Of a stretch of 64,000 nt of DNA, positions 16,969 through 26,376 are shown one piece after another. Position 1 is the stretch's first letter. Every line of letters starts with the position of its first letter. The notes under the pieces are model-generated. The model saw nothing but the letters and a program-made list of their open reading frames with translations, did not search any database and was not told the DNA's origin. The DNA comes from Corynebacterium jeikeium (GTDB taxonomy: Bacteria > Actinomycetota > Actinomycetes > Mycobacteriales > Mycobacteriaceae), in the NCBI RefSeq assembly GCF_000738175.1, contig NZ_JFCH01000007.1:1-64000 (forward strand). Reading direction: 5' to 3'. Made by a program: the position numbers and the translations under genes.

Positions 16969-17875
16969 GAAGAAAAAGAATCAAGAGAACCTGCCCGAGG
17001 GCATGAGCCGCCGTCAGGCGAAGCTCGCCGCCCGCGCCGCGGAACGCGCGAAGCTGCAGAAGGACCCGCGCCCCTTCGACGGATTCGCCATGGAGGCCGA
17101 CCTGATCGCCCTGCAGGAATTCGTCCCTTCGGCGCACTTCGTTGCCGACGTGAAGGACGCAGAGCACAAGATCTCCATCGTTACCGTCCTGCCGGGTGCG
17201 GTTGCAGCGCTGCGCCGCTCGAAGGAAGACGGCGGCGAGGCCTTCGTCGCACTGCAGACCCAGCGCCGCGGTGATAACCCGAACCGTGACCTGGCATTCG
17301 CCCTGAACTGGGTAAAGCAGGCCGAGCCGGGCCAGTCCCTGGAGGTCGGCGTGGCCGACGGCACCGAGCCCGCCCTGGCGGACATCCTGAACAAGGACGC
17401 TGCCTCCGAGATCACCGTCGCCCAGGACTTCGCCTGGTGGCTGACTGAGGAAAACCGCAACAACCCGCAGATCGCCGCTACCCTGCAGCGCGCTAACGAA
17501 TCCGTGCTGCCCTCCGAGCGCGTGGAGGCGGACATCAAGGGCGCCGCATGGTGGATCGATCCGTCCGACAAGGCGCACATCCGCTGGGTTCGCCAGGAGG
17601 GCGAGGAGGAGCTGCTGAACGCTCTGGCCCGCCTGCACGCCGCTGGTGAGCTGCACCTGGGCGAGGGCTCCAAGTTCGCCGGTGTGTTCCGCACCCACGG
17701 CATCCTGGTTCCGGTGTGGGACCTGGATCGCAGCCGCGAGTCCGCTTCCTGGAAGGAGGGGCTGGAGGCTCTGGATCCGAAGATCGCAGAAGCCCTGGCC
17801 AAGGATGCTCCGCTGACTGCCGACGAGCAGAAGGCCAAGCAGACCATCCAGTCCCGCGAGGTCACCATCCGCTAG
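16961..17875 (+). CDS. DUF5926-family protein
   Basis: The 304-aa soluble protein starts with a basic stretch (GTG, then AKKKKNQENLPEGMSRRQAKLAAR). The rest is a mixed helical domain with FDGFAMEADLIALQEFVPSAH and AWWIDPSDKAHIRW. No signal peptide or catalytic motif is visible. The Lys-rich head suggests contact with nucleic acid or ribosome, as inference only. It overlaps the GDPD stop by 8 nt but seems to have its own promoter. Function unknown. Confidence 0.8.
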   Translation: MAKKKKNQENLPEGMSRRQAKLAARAAERAKLQKDPRPFDGFAMEADLIALQEFVPSAHFVADVKDAEHKISIVTVLPGAVAALRRSKEDGGEAFVALQTQRRGDNPNRDLAFALNWVKQAEPGQSLEVGVADGTEPALADILNKDAASEITVAQDFAWWLTEENRNNPQIAATLQRANESVLPSERVEADIKGAAWWIDPSDKAHIRWVRQEGEEELLNALARLHAAGELHLGEGSKFAGVFRTHGILVPVWDLDRSRESASWKEGLEALDPKIAEALAKDAPLTADEQKAKQTIQSREVTIR

Positions 17876-17889
17876 CAGCGGCTGGCTTG

Positions 17890-17915
17890 TAGCTGGCTAG
17901 CGAATTAGCCAGCTA
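17890..17915. terminator. Bidirectional terminator between convergent genes
   Basis: A perfect 10-bp inverted repeat, TAGCTGGCTA and TAGCCAGCTA with a 6-nt loop, sits between the DUF5926 and LCP stop codons. It lacks a long T run. Confidence 0.6.
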
Positions 17916-17919
17916 CTGC

Positions 17920-19335
17920 TTAACGCAGCTTCGCGAACATCTCCTCTGCGCCGGCATCGTCCCACAGTGCGACGTTGCCGGCGTAAGTGTTTTCGTAGCC
18001 TGCGATCGGCACGGTCTCCTGTTTCGCACCGCCGGCCATAGCCAGGCCCAGCGAAGCGAGGTTCCACACGTGGTCGTCCTCGTTGACCGTCATGTTCGCG
18101 CTGAGGGCGTCGGCGACCTTCAGGTTCTTAAATGGGTTCAGTAGCGTACCGGGGGACTTGATCTTCTCGGACAGCGCGGCCAGGAACTTGCGCTGGCGCT
18201 CCACGCGGTCCAGGTCCCCCTGCGCCGAGGCGTAGCGGGAGCGCACGTACCCCAGCGCGGTCGGCCCATCGAGTTCCTGGCAGCCGGCCTGCAGGTTGAT
18301 GCCCGCCATCGGGTCTTCCAGCGGCTCGTCCAGGCACATCTCCACGCCGCCGACAGCGTCGACAACATTGGCGAATCCGCCGAAGCCGATCTCTGCGTAG
18401 TGATCCAGGTGGATGCCCGTCGCCTGTTCCACGGTCTGCTGCAGCAGCGCCGGCCCGCCGAGGGAAAACGCCTGGTTGAGCTTGTTCTGCCCGTAGCCGG
18501 GGATGTCCACCCAACTATCGCGCGGCAGGGAGAGCATGGTCGCGTCCCCTCCGAAGCGGGGAATGTGCACCACCATGATCGTGTCCGTGCGCCCCACCGA
18601 ATCGTCGAGCTCCCCAGCCATCAGACGGTCGGCGTCCTCCTCGCTCAGCCCGGCACGGGAGTCCGAGCCCACCAGCAGCCAGTTGGTGCCGGAGGTGCTC
18701 CCCAAGCGGCCGTCGTAATCCTGCAGGGCATCGGTGCGCTGCAGTTTCGTATCGATCCACACGGCCGCGCCGATGCTGAACGCCAGCACGATGGCCAGGA
18801 GCAGACCTAGCGCCTTGAAGAAACCGAAGCGCTTGCGCTTCCTCGGCCGCGGGGTAGCCCGCCCGCGGGGGCGCCGAGTGGGGCGCGGGGGCTCGCCCCT
18901 GCCATCGCGGCCCCTGCCGGAGCGGTCGTCGGGGTAGCCGCCGAATTGCGGCTCGCCGAAAGGTTGACCCTGTTGGGGCTGTTGGCCCGGATACTGGCTC
19001 TGATATTGGCCTGGCTGTGGCTGGTAGCCCCGGTCGGCATTGAGGGTGGCATCGCGCGGCGGGAGCGGCTCGGCTCGGCGGTAGCGCGGCCCTTCGGGCT
19101 GATTCGGGATCTCGCGGCGCTGGGGCTGGTTGCGCCTGGTGGGTTCGTTGCCCGTGGGGCGCGTGTGGCCCTCCTTGTTGCTCGGAGGGATGACGCCCTT
19201 ACGCACCGGGCGCCCGTAGCGATCCAGGATGGGCTTGCCGTGTCGATCCCGGGCGATCTCCATGCCTCCGGTGCCATCCGTACCGCCGGCATTGTTGGCG
19301 GGGCGGCGGGAGCCGAAATTATCGCGAGAATTCAT
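17920..19335 (-). CDS. LytR-CpsA-Psr (LCP) family glycopolymer ligase
   Basis: The 471-aa protein has a long disordered Pro/Gln/Arg-rich cytoplasmic head (residues 1-175), one membrane helix (FFKALGLLLAIVLAFSIGAAV) and an external LCP domain. Motifs include WLLVGSDSR, DTIMVVHIP, MLSLPRDSWVDIPG, KLNQAFSLGG and RYASAQGDLDRVERQRKFL. In mycolate bacteria LCP proteins (Lcp1 type) ligate arabinogalactan to peptidoglycan, so it likely serves the polymer made by the glf/glfT2 locus. The ATG at 19335 follows a TATTAT box by 7 nt. Confidence 0.9.
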   Translation of the reverse strand: MNSRDNFGSRRPANNAGGTDGTGGMEIARDRHGKPILDRYGRPVRKGVIPPSNKEGHTRPTGNEPTRRNQPQRREIPNQPEGPRYRRAEPLPPRDATLNADRGYQPQPGQYQSQYPGQQPQQGQPFGEPQFGGYPDDRSGRGRDGRGEPPRPTRRPRGRATPRPRKRKRFGFFKALGLLLAIVLAFSIGAAVWIDTKLQRTDALQDYDGRLGSTSGTNWLLVGSDSRAGLSEEDADRLMAGELDDSVGRTDTIMVVHIPRFGGDATMLSLPRDSWVDIPGYGQNKLNQAFSLGGPALLQQTVEQATGIHLDHYAEIGFGGFANVVDAVGGVEMCLDEPLEDPMAGINLQAGCQELDGPTALGYVRSRYASAQGDLDRVERQRKFLAALSEKIKSPGTLLNPFKNLKVADALSANMTVNEDDHVWNLASLGLAMAGGAKQETVPIAGYENTYAGNVALWDDAGAEEMFAKLR

Positions 19336-19342
19336 GGGGACA

Positions 19343-19348
19343 ATAATA
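19343..19348 (-). promoter_or_regulatory. -10 box of the LCP gene (leaderless)
   Basis: TATTAT on the minus strand ends 7 nt before the ATG at 19335. It is the closest to consensus of the set. Confidence 0.65.
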
Positions 19349-19416
19349 ACGGGTTCCGGGGCTAGGGCTGGCGTCAATGCAGTGGTACGGCGGCGCTCGA
19401 ACGGCCCAACCGCGCG

Positions 19417-20157
19417 CTAGAACAGCACAGCGTAGCCGACGAATGCGACGGTATCGATCAGCCCGTGTCCGATCACGAGAGGCCAGATCCGCCCGGTTCG
19501 TTTGAAGTACCAGAGGTAGATGACGCCCATGATGACGTTGCCTAGTCCGGCGGAATACCCCTGGTAGAGGTGGTAGCTGCCGCGGAGCAGCGCGCTGGCG
19601 GCGAACACCCACGCCCAGCTGATGCGCAGCTGTCGGAGGCGCGTGCTGAGCCAAGCCACGACCACCAGCTCCTCGGCGAATCCATTGACCCAGGAGTTCA
19701 CTATTAGCAGCGGGATCCGCCACCAGGATTCGTCCAGGCCCGTGGGTACGACTTGTTTCGATAGCCCCAGGTGAACCGCGCCGAGATAAAACGCCAGCCC
19801 CGGCAGCCCGATGAGCGCGGCCAGCCCCGCCCCGTGCAGCCAGTCGCGGCCCCGGAGCCGCCAGCTGCGCACCAGCGCCGGGGTGGGCAGGTGCCGTAGC
19901 AGTAGGAATATCGCCAGCCCGCCCCAGGCGAAGAGCACGCCGCTGGAGAGCAGCTGCAGTATCGGATCCAGCCAGGGCAGCGTCGATTGCGCCTGGTTGA
20001 GGGTGGCCTTTTGCTCGTTGAGCGCCTCCGGGCTGACGGTTGCCTCTACCAGCCGGGCGATGGCGCGCAACCCGGAGGTGCCGAAGGTGATGCCCAGGAT
20101 GAGCAGTAGCTCCCACCGCAGTGCCGTGCGGTCGCGGGTACTAGTGCTCATGTTCAT
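19417..20157 (-). CDS. CPBP-family intramembrane glutamic protease (CAAX/Abi type)
   Basis: The 246-aa polytopic protein has the CPBP motif set: EELVVVAWLSTRL (EExxxR-like, near residue 160), a following SYHLYQG (FxxxH type) and a terminal GHGLID. Such proteases act in the membrane; substrates are unknown in corynebacteria. The start overlaps the end of the amidase gene by 17 nt, implying translational coupling; a second ATG two codons later is equally possible. Confidence 0.83.
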   Translation of the reverse strand: MNMSTSTRDRTALRWELLLILGITFGTSGLRAIARLVEATVSPEALNEQKATLNQAQSTLPWLDPILQLLSSGVLFAWGGLAIFLLLRHLPTPALVRSWRLRGRDWLHGAGLAALIGLPGLAFYLGAVHLGLSKQVVPTGLDESWWRIPLLIVNSWVNGFAEELVVVAWLSTRLRQLRISWAWVFAASALLRGSYHLYQGYSAGLGNVIMGVIYLWYFKRTGRIWPLVIGHGLIDTVAFVGYAVLF

Positions 20158-21508
20158 GGCTGTGGCTGTTGTCGGGCTTGGCGCGGAAATCCAGGGTCTC
20201 GATATCGCCCGGCACCGCAACGCTGAGGCTCTCGGCGGGCAGGCGCGAGGCGGCGTCCATAATAAAGGCAGCGAGGGAAAGCAGCGTGGCGGCGCTCGTG
20301 CGATTGCCGACCGCGCCCAGCATCAGGGCGATCGGCCAGCGGCCGGGCACGCGCTCGGGGGCGACGAGCGGCAGCGTGACGGCCGCCCAGCCCGTCAGGT
20401 TCCACAGGGTGCCCCACGGTGTCCAGGCGGTTTGTGCCCAGAAATTATCGGCGGGCTTGAGCTGCGAAAATGCCCCGGGAGGCGGCGGGGCGCAGGCGAG
20501 GGTCGGGGTGGCGATCACGTCGAAGTGCGGCCATGCCCGCTGTGGGTCTAGCCCGACTATCTGTTTCTCTAACTGTTGACGCCGCCATTTCGGCACCTGC
20601 CGGCCTTCCTCACGCAGCCACGATGTGATGGGCGACAGTGTGCCCGGCAGATCCGCACAGCGGGCGGCGATGAGGTCGCGGAAGAGCTGGAAGGTGGCCG
20701 GGGGATAGGGCGCGGGCGCCTGGGTGACGGACTCGACGCGCGGATGCGTGGTGGCCAGAGCTGTGGCCGCGGCGGTGGCGGCGGCGATCTCCGGGGAGAC
20801 AACGCTGCGAGTGTGGAAGGGCTGGTTGGTATAGCCGATGCGCAGAGGCTGTGGTGATTGGGTGGGCTCCAGGTGCAGCGTGTTCATATCCGGCTCGGGC
20901 AGGCCGTAAGCGCGGGCAGTGGTGGGCAGGTCGGAGGCGATAAACCCTTGCGCGACCGGCGTAAAAGAGCCGAACCGGTGGTTGTGGGCAGGCTTCAACG
21001 CGGCGAGCCCGCAGCAGGCCGCGGGGATGCGGATGGAGCCGCCGCCGTCGGTGGCGTGGGCAATGTTCACCAATCCACGGGCGACGGCCGTGGCCGCCCC
21101 GCCGGAGGAGCCGCCGACCATCATCGCGGAATTCAGTGGGTTAACGGGCTGAGGCATTCCGACGGGCTCGGTGTAGGCGGCGGTGCCGTACTCCGCGGAG
21201 GAAGACGCGCCGACCAGCGTGGCTCCGCCCACCAGCAGGCGGTGGGCGGCCGTGTCGTGATAATTGGCCACGAAGCTGTGGTGAACCGAGCCCATGGTCG
21301 TGACCTCGCCCGCCACCTGCTGCAGGTCCTTGATCAGCACCTCCTCGCCGCCGAGGGGAAGATCCGGGTGACTGCGCAGGAAGTCGTAGCTGTGGGGGTT
21401 GTCGTAGACGCGGGCCACGCCCAATTGTGCGTTGCTGAGGCCGGTATCGCGCCGGGCGCGGGCGAGCCGGGCGGCGAAAGTGCTGGGCTGGTCGGGCGTG
21501 CGGTTCAT
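20141..21508 (-). CDS. Amidase-signature family hydrolase with a His-rich tail
   Basis: The 455-aa enzyme has the amidase-signature Ser-cisSer-Lys triad: Lys in GEEVLIKDLQQV, the Gly/Ser loop MVGGSSGGAATAVARG, and the nucleophile in DGGGSIRIPA. It should hydrolyse an amide, with unknown substrate. The family usually has a GV(P/L)xxxKD motif, here slightly changed to GEEVLIKD. The last residues NSHSHEHEH could bind metal. A much longer in-frame reading up to 22849 is a shadow of pheA. It starts 120 bp from the divergent pheA start and is coupled to the protease gene. Confidence 0.88.
   Translation of the reverse strand: MNRTPDQPSTFAARLARARRDTGLSNAQLGVARVYDNPHSYDFLRSHPDLPLGGEEVLIKDLQQVAGEVTTMGSVHHSFVANYHDTAAHRLLVGGATLVGASSSAEYGTAAYTEPVGMPQPVNPLNSAMMVGGSSGGAATAVARGLVNIAHATDGGGSIRIPAACCGLAALKPAHNHRFGSFTPVAQGFIASDLPTTARAYGLPEPDMNTLHLEPTQSPQPLRIGYTNQPFHTRSVVSPEIAAATAAATALATTHPRVESVTQAPAPYPPATFQLFRDLIAARCADLPGTLSPITSWLREEGRQVPKWRRQQLEKQIVGLDPQRAWPHFDVIATPTLACAPPPPGAFSQLKPADNFWAQTAWTPWGTLWNLTGWAAVTLPLVAPERVPGRWPIALMLGAVGNRTSAATLLSLAAFIMDAASRLPAESLSVAVPGDIETLDFRAKPDNSHSHEHEH
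20569..20583 (-). repeat. Dispersed GGCGTCA element (short copy)
   Basis: Minus-strand core 20583-20577 with arm ACAGTTAGAGAAAC, in the amidase gene. Confidence 0.4.
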
Positions 21509-21615
21509 TGCTATCCAAGGATATACCCGGGGTATGGCCGGGGAGGCTTCGTCTCCGGGAATCGCAGGGAATCCAACTTCGGGAATCTTCGGGAATCCCT
21601 GGTGGGCCTCTCCAC

Positions 21616-21621
21616 TAGACT
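21616..21621 (+). promoter_or_regulatory. -10 box of pheA (leaderless)
   Basis: TAGACT ends 7 nt before ATG 21629. No ribosome site is visible. Confidence 0.6.
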
Positions 21622-21628
21622 GCGTTGC

Positions 21629-22648
21629 ATGAGTGGTTGCAAGAACGGTTCGACGAGTGATTCTTCTGTGCGCGTAGCATTCCTCGGCCCCGAAGGGACC
21701 TTCACCGAGCAGGCGCTGAAGCAGTTTAAGCAGCTCGGCGCGGTGCCGGAGGAAGCCACCGAGATTCCTGTCACCTCCCCACGTGAGGCGCTGGACATGG
21801 TGCGCGACGGCGAAGCGGACTTCGCGTGCGTGGCGCTGGAAAGCTCCGTGGACGGGCCGGTCTCGCAGACGGAAGATGCGCTGACCTACGGTAAGCCGCT
21901 GCAGATCTACCGTGAGGTGCTCGTCCCGGTGGTGTTCTCTATCCTGGTACGCCCCGGCACCAAGTTGGAGGATATTAAGACGCTGACCACGCACCCCGTC
22001 GCCGAGGCGCAGGTTCGCAACTGGGTGGCGGAGAATCTGCCGGACGTTTCCTTCGTCCCCGCCTCCAGCAACGGTGCGGCCGCGGCCGCGGTGAAGGTCG
22101 GGCAGGCGGATGCCGCCGCAGCGCCGGCCCGTGCGGGGGAGATCCACCAGCTGGATGCCGTGGCCGAGGGGGTGGCCGACGTCGCCGGCGCCCAGACCCG
22201 CTTCATCCTGGTCGGCAACCCCGGTAAGCCCACCGAGCGCACGGGCAATGATCGCAGTGGCATGGTGCTCTGGCTGCCGAATGTGCCTTCCAGCCTGCTG
22301 GATGCGATCGCCGAGCTCTCCACCCGTCAGGTGGACATGGCGCGCATCGGCTCCCGCCCCCGCCGTACTGGGGAAAAAGGCGAGGGCGCGGCCAACGGAA
22401 ACTACGTCTTCCACATTGGCATCGTCGGCCACATCGAGGATGCCGCCGTGGCTGAAGCCCTGGCCGGCCTGTACCGCCGTGCGGAGGACGTGCGCTTCCT
22501 GGGCAGCTGGCCTTCCGCGGAACCACTGCCGGTCGCGGAGTCCTCTACCACCCATCCACTGCATCGCCATGCGGGTAGTGCCCCGCCGAACTACGCTGAA
22601 TCCAGTAGATGGATTGAGGAACTCAAGAGCGGTCAGAAGGGTAGCTAG
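21629..22648 (+). CDS. pheA: Prephenate dehydratase
   Basis: The 339-aa enzyme makes phenylpyruvate from prephenate in phenylalanine synthesis. The catalytic domain starts VAFLGPEGTFTEQAL and contains VALESSVDGPVSQTEDAL and a T-R-F motif (AQTRFILVG). A C-terminal ACT domain (SLLDAIAELSTR..., then NYVFHIGIVGHIED) provides feedback control by phenylalanine. The Thr-Arg-Phe active-site residues are intact. The first 17 residues are not conserved-looking. The downstream phosphatase gene starts 3 nt after the stop. Confidence 0.95.
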   Translation: MSGCKNGSTSDSSVRVAFLGPEGTFTEQALKQFKQLGAVPEEATEIPVTSPREALDMVRDGEADFACVALESSVDGPVSQTEDALTYGKPLQIYREVLVPVVFSILVRPGTKLEDIKTLTTHPVAEAQVRNWVAENLPDVSFVPASSNGAAAAAVKVGQADAAAAPARAGEIHQLDAVAEGVADVAGAQTRFILVGNPGKPTERTGNDRSGMVLWLPNVPSSLLDAIAELSTRQVDMARIGSRPRRTGEKGEGAANGNYVFHIGIVGHIEDAAVAEALAGLYRRAEDVRFLGSWPSAEPLPVAESSTTHPLHRHAGSAPPNYAESSRWIEELKSGQKGS

Positions 22649-22651
22649 GCA

Positions 22652-23503
22652 ATGGCACAATCGACACGTCTTTTCCTGGTCAGGCACGGCCAGACGACCT
22701 CCAACGCCATTCACGCCCTGGATACCGCGCTGCCCGGCGCCGACCTCACCGAACTGGGCTGGGAGCAGGCCGCAGAGGCTGGCCACTGGCTCAGCGAGCG
22801 CACCCAGCGCCTGAAGATCGCTTCCTCGTTTGCTGCGCGCGCGCAGCAAACTGCCGTGGGTCTGGCCGGTGCATTCGGCGGAGAGATCGTTCCTGCGGGC
22901 TTCTCCCGCGGGGAATCCTTAGATGACGCCACCGCCTCCGCCCGTGCGACGGATCACATTCAAGCGGCGCTGCAGCGCCTGCCTCGGGTCTCCGAGATCC
23001 CAGCCGGGCAGTACGAGATGAAGAACGACGAGGACTCACACGAGGCCTACCACTCCATCCTGGGCACCTGGATGCTCGGCCGGGTGGACAAGGTCGTGCC
23101 CGGTGGCCTGTCCGGCGCGGAGGTGCTGCGCGAGTACCTGGCCACGTTGCTGGTCGCACTGGCCGACAATGAGGCCGCGAACCGGGAGGCAGTACAGAAC
23201 GGTGGCGAGCCCACCGATATTGCGCTGGTCAGCCACGGTGCCGTGATCCGCCTGGTCGCCCGCTTCCTGGGCGGGGTGGATCCGGAGTGGGCCTTCATGC
23301 ACTACCTGGCCAACGGCAACGTCATTACCCTGCGCGTGCCAGACAACATTGCCGAGTTGGCTGATGTTGCGGTGGGCCGGCCTGGGGCGTCACAAAATAA
23401 GACAGAAACGAACAAGGCCGAAGCAACGGCGGCGCGCTCCGGTGTGCTCGACAGCCTGGAGGGCTCCTTCGAAGTGCTGGGGTGGGGCGCGGCGACGCTC
23501 TAG
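22652..23503 (+). CDS. Histidine phosphatase (phosphoglycerate mutase-like)
   Basis: The 283-aa protein has the RHG motif LFLVRHGQTTSN at the N-terminus, the phospho-acceptor His being the first catalytic residue. A later SHGAVIR contains the second histidine. It is more likely a broad phosphatase than a glycolytic mutase, as for many corynebacterial homologues located after pheA. The start is coupled to the pheA stop. A linker near residues 245-262 (GASQNKTETNK) is encoded by a dispersed element and looks disordered. Confidence 0.88.
   Translation: MAQSTRLFLVRHGQTTSNAIHALDTALPGADLTELGWEQAAEAGHWLSERTQRLKIASSFAARAQQTAVGLAGAFGGEIVPAGFSRGESLDDATASARATDHIQAALQRLPRVSEIPAGQYEMKNDEDSHEAYHSILGTWMLGRVDKVVPGGLSGAEVLREYLATLLVALADNEAANREAVQNGGEPTDIALVSHGAVIRLVARFLGGVDPEWAFMHYLANGNVITLRVPDNIAELADVAVGRPGASQNKTETNKAEATAARSGVLDSLEGSFEVLGWGAATL
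22910..22930 (-). repeat. Dispersed GGCGTCA element (weak copy)
   Basis: Minus-strand core 22930-22924 with arm TCTAAGGATTC, in the histidine phosphatase gene. Confidence 0.35.
23384..23407 (+). repeat. Dispersed GGCGTCA element in coding DNA
   Basis: Core at 23386-23392, arm CAAAATAAGACAG. It encodes GASQNKT in the histidine phosphatase C-terminal linker. Confidence 0.65.
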
Positions 23504-23850
23504 CCCCAGCCGAGCTCGTGCAGGCGGTCGTCGTCGATGCCGAAGTGGTGGCCGAGCTCGTGGATGACGGTGACGGCGACCTGCTCGACTAGCTCTTCCT
23601 CGTTGTCACAGATGTCCTCGAGGGCGTGGCGGTAGATCGTGATCTTATCGGGCAGGGCAGATGTGTACTCGGAGGTGCGCTCTGTCAGCGCGATGCCCTC
23701 GTAGAGCCCCAGGATGTGCGGGCTTTCGGGGTTGTAGTCTTCGGTGACGATGGCGACGTTGCTGACGTTATCCAGCAGCTCGCGGGGGATGCGCCGAAGG
23801 CCGAGGTCAACGAGCTCTTCGAAGCGCTCGGGGGAAACGTCGATGGCCAT
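23500..23850 (-). CDS. Small zincin-like metallopeptidase family protein
   Basis: The 116-aa protein carries the minimal zincin motif HELGHHFGIDD (HExxHxxxxxD) at about residues 97-107. It belongs to the small metallopeptidase family common in actinobacteria (PF06262 type). It lies 13 bp downstream of the septum-formation-family gene and probably shares its transcript. Its 3' end overlaps the convergent histidine phosphatase by 4 nt. Proteolytic activity has not been shown for the family. Confidence 0.85.
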   Translation of the reverse strand: MAIDVSPERFEELVDLGLRRIPRELLDNVSNVAIVTEDYNPESPHILGLYEGIALTERTSEYTSALPDKITIYRHALEDICDNEEELVEQVAVTVIHELGHHFGIDDDRLHELGWG

Positions 23851-23863
23851 GGGAAGTGTCCGC

Positions 23864-24952
23864 CTACGGCGCCGGGGCTGGGTTGGCGTTTGGGTCCTCT
23901 GCGGCCGGGGCGCCTCCGTCCGGTGCTGCATCTGCGCCGGGGTTGCCAGCGTTGTCGGGACTTGCATCCCGGCGCAGCGGGTTGCGCTTCGGCGGGGTCT
24001 TCGGCGGGTGGCCGTCGATGGTGAATTCGCTGCGCACATCGCCGACGAGGGTGGCGAATCCGCCGCCGGGGCGACCGAACGTCAAGGCGCAGTTCACGGT
24101 GCGCGACCCAGCATCCCAGGACTGGCGCTGCAGCGTGGTCCAGAACGGCGTGAGCGTGGAGTTGTACAGCGCATCGTCGCCGCCCAGGTAATCCTGCGCG
24201 GCCTTGGTGCAGACCTTGTTCAGGAACTCGTTCTGCTTCTTCGTATCCGGCCAGGCGCCGGGGAACTCCTCGCCGAGGTTCACCACGGAGGTCACCTGCC
24301 AGGCGTGCTTCTCTTCGCACGGAACCTCATTGGTCAGATCGCCGTCTACCTGTACGCAGCGATCCTTTTCGAAGTAGCGCGACTGGTCCTGCTTTGCCGC
24401 AAAACCGGTCGTCTCGGTGGTGCGGCCGGTAGCATCTGGAACCATCACGCCGCACAGCATCGTGCGATCGCCGTCGTTCCACGCGGATTGCGGGGGCAGG
24501 ATCGGGGAGATGGAGTAGCGCCCCTCCGGGTCGAGCTTGCCCTCGAGGTACTGCATCGTCGGTCCGGTGCATAGCTCGTTGGTCAATTCTTCTTGACGCT
24601 TCAAGTCCGGCTGCTTTGCGGATGGGCCAAACTCGCTGGTGGGGTACTGGCCGAGGTCTTCGCGGGAGCTGACCTCGAAGCGGTGGGGCTGTTCGCAATC
24701 GACGGTGGCGAAGTCGGAGTTCACTCCGTCTTGGCCGGGCTTCCAATTTACGCAGTCGCCGTTGCTGGCTTCGGTGAACGTGGTGTTGTTCACGTGCTGC
24801 CCCTGCTTTTCATCAGCCGGTACCAGCGGGGTGCTGCCCTCGGGGGCGACGAAGGCGAACGCAGCGGCGCTGACACCACCGCACAGGGCGGAGAACAATG
24901 CGATGGTGAGGCTGCGTGCTCTGCGGCGGGTTTTCGCTTCGCTGGTGGTCAT
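23864..24952 (-). CDS. Septum-formation-family membrane-anchored protein
   Basis: The 362-aa protein has a basic start, one membrane helix (LTIALFSALCGGVSAAAFAFV) and an external part with two Cys-rich repeats. The first is GDCVNWK...VDCEQPHRFEV; the second DRCVQVDG...VPCEEKHAWQVTSV. Each is followed by a conserved tail (TMLCGVMVPD and TVNCALTF). The Cys/H motif matches the actinobacterial septum-formation domain. The tail from residue 320 is Pro/Ala/Asp-rich. Likely a cell-envelope protein connected with division, on family grounds only. Confidence 0.78.
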   Translation of the reverse strand: MTTSEAKTRRRARSLTIALFSALCGGVSAAAFAFVAPEGSTPLVPADEKQGQHVNNTTFTEASNGDCVNWKPGQDGVNSDFATVDCEQPHRFEVSSREDLGQYPTSEFGPSAKQPDLKRQEELTNELCTGPTMQYLEGKLDPEGRYSISPILPPQSAWNDGDRTMLCGVMVPDATGRTTETTGFAAKQDQSRYFEKDRCVQVDGDLTNEVPCEEKHAWQVTSVVNLGEEFPGAWPDTKKQNEFLNKVCTKAAQDYLGGDDALYNSTLTPFWTTLQRQSWDAGSRTVNCALTFGRPGGGFATLVGDVRSEFTIDGHPPKTPPKRNPLRRDASPDNAGNPGADAAPDGGAPAAEDPNANPAPAP

Positions 24953-25088
24953 GGGCTCGCTCTAAATCTGCTTCGGGTTTCGGCTGTATTCGTGTATTCG
25001 ACAGTATTGGACTCTAATTGTGAGGCCAGTCTAGTAGGGGTTGTGCCATAGGGGGGAACTGGGCAGACAACTACGAGGGCGAACCGGC

Positions 25089-25094
25089 TAAGCT
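25089..25094 (+). promoter_or_regulatory. -10 box of serS (leaderless)
   Basis: TAAGCT ends 7 nt before ATG 25102. Confidence 0.6.
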
Positions 25095-25101
25095 AAGCAC
25101 C

Positions 25102-26376
25102 ATGATTGATCTGAAGTTTCTGCGCGATAACCCCGATGTAGCCCGTGAATCCCAGCGCACTCGTGGGGAGGATCCGGCGCTGATCGACCAGCTGCTGGAG
25201 GCCGATTCCCAGCGCCGCGAGGCCATCAGCGCCGCCGACGCGGCCCGTGCGGAACAGAAGGCATTCTCCAAGGAGATGGGGCAGAAGATGCGCTCCGCCT
25301 CCGACGAGGAGAAGCAGGCCTTGCGCGAGGAGGGCAAAGAGAAGGCGGAGGAAGTCAAGAAGGTGGAAGAGGCCCAGTCCAGCGCCGAGCAGGCCGTCTA
25401 CGACCTGCAGATGCAGATCTCCAACATTGTGGAGGAAGGCGCGCCGGCCGGTGGCGAGGAGGACTTCGTCACCCTCGACGTGGTGGGCGAGCCGCCGCAG
25501 TTCGACTTCGAGCCGAAGGATCACCTCGAGCTGGGCGAATCCCTGGGGCTAATCGACATGAAGCGCGGCACGAAGGTCTCCGGTGCTCGCTTCTACTTCC
25601 TCACCGGCGACGGTGCGCTGCTGCAGCTGGGCATGCTGCAGCTGGCGGCTCAGAAGGCTGTGGAGCACGGCTTTAAGCTCATGATCCCGCCGGTGCTGGT
25701 GCGCCCCGAGATCATGTCCGGCACCGGCTTCCTGGGGGCTCACGCCGATGAGATTTACCACCTGGAGGAAGACGACATGTACCTGGTCGGCACCTCCGAG
25801 GTGGCGCTGGCTGGTTACCATTCCGAGGAGATCATCGACCTTTCCAACGGTCCGCTGCGCTACGCCGGCTGGTCCTCTTGCTTCCGCCGCGAGGCCGGTT
25901 CCTACGGCAAAGACACCCGCGGCATCATCCGCGTCCACCAGTTCGACAAGGTGGAGATGTTCGTTTACTGCAAGCCGGAGGAGGCTACGGAGCTGCACCA
26001 GGAGCTGCTGGCCATGGAGCGCGAAATGCTGGCTGCCATTGAGGTGCCCTACCGCGTGATCGACGTTGCCGGTGGCGACCTCGGCTCCTCGGCGGCCCGC
26101 AAATTCGACACGGAGGCGTGGGTTCCCACCCAGCAGACCTACCGCGAGCTGACCAGTACCTCCAACTGCACCACCTTCCAGGGCCGCCGCCTGAAGACTC
26201 GCTACCGCGATGCCGACGGCAAGGCGCAGACCGCCGCTACCCTGAACGGCACGCTGGCGACAACCCGCTGGTTGGTGGCTATTTTGGAGAACCACCAGCA
26301 GGCCGACGGTTCCGTGGTTGTGCCGAAGGCGCTGCGTCCTTTCGTTGGTAAAGATATTCTGAAGCCCAGCGAATAA
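25102..26376 (+). CDS. serS: Seryl-tRNA synthetase
   Basis: The 424-aa class II synthetase charges tRNA-Ser (and tRNA-Sec where present). An N-terminal coiled-coil arm (residues 27-105, Glu/Lys/Ala-rich) binds the tRNA long arm. The catalytic core has motif 2 ([22 protein letters not shown]) and motif 3 ([18 protein letters not shown]). The serine-binding TSTSNC is intact. Length is normal. It is followed after 98 bp by plsC, with which it may form one transcript. Confidence 0.97.
   Translation: MIDLKFLRDNPDVARESQRTRGEDPALIDQLLEADSQRREAISAADAARAEQKAFSKEMGQKMRSASDEEKQALREEGKEKAEEVKKVEEAQSSAEQAVYDLQMQISNIVEEGAPAGGEEDFVTLDVVGEPPQFDFEPKDHLELGESLGLIDMKRGTKVSGARFYFLTGDGALLQLGMLQLAAQKAVEHGFKLMIPPVLVRPEIMSGTGFLGAHADEIYHLEEDDMYLVGTSEVALAGYHSEEIIDLSNGPLRYAGWSSCFRREAGSYGKDTRGIIRVHQFDKVEMFVYCKPEEATELHQELLAMEREMLAAIEVPYRVIDVAGGDLGSSAARKFDTEAWVPTQQTYRELTSTSNCTTFQGRRLKTRYRDADGKAQTAATLNGTLATTRWLVAILENHQQADGSVVVPKALRPFVGKDILKPSE

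Noticed and set aside
20141..22849. A 902-codon open frame on the minus strand, seemingly a very long amidase.
   Set aside because: The part above 21508 lies antisense to pheA and has no protein family features; the amidase domain starts properly at 21508.
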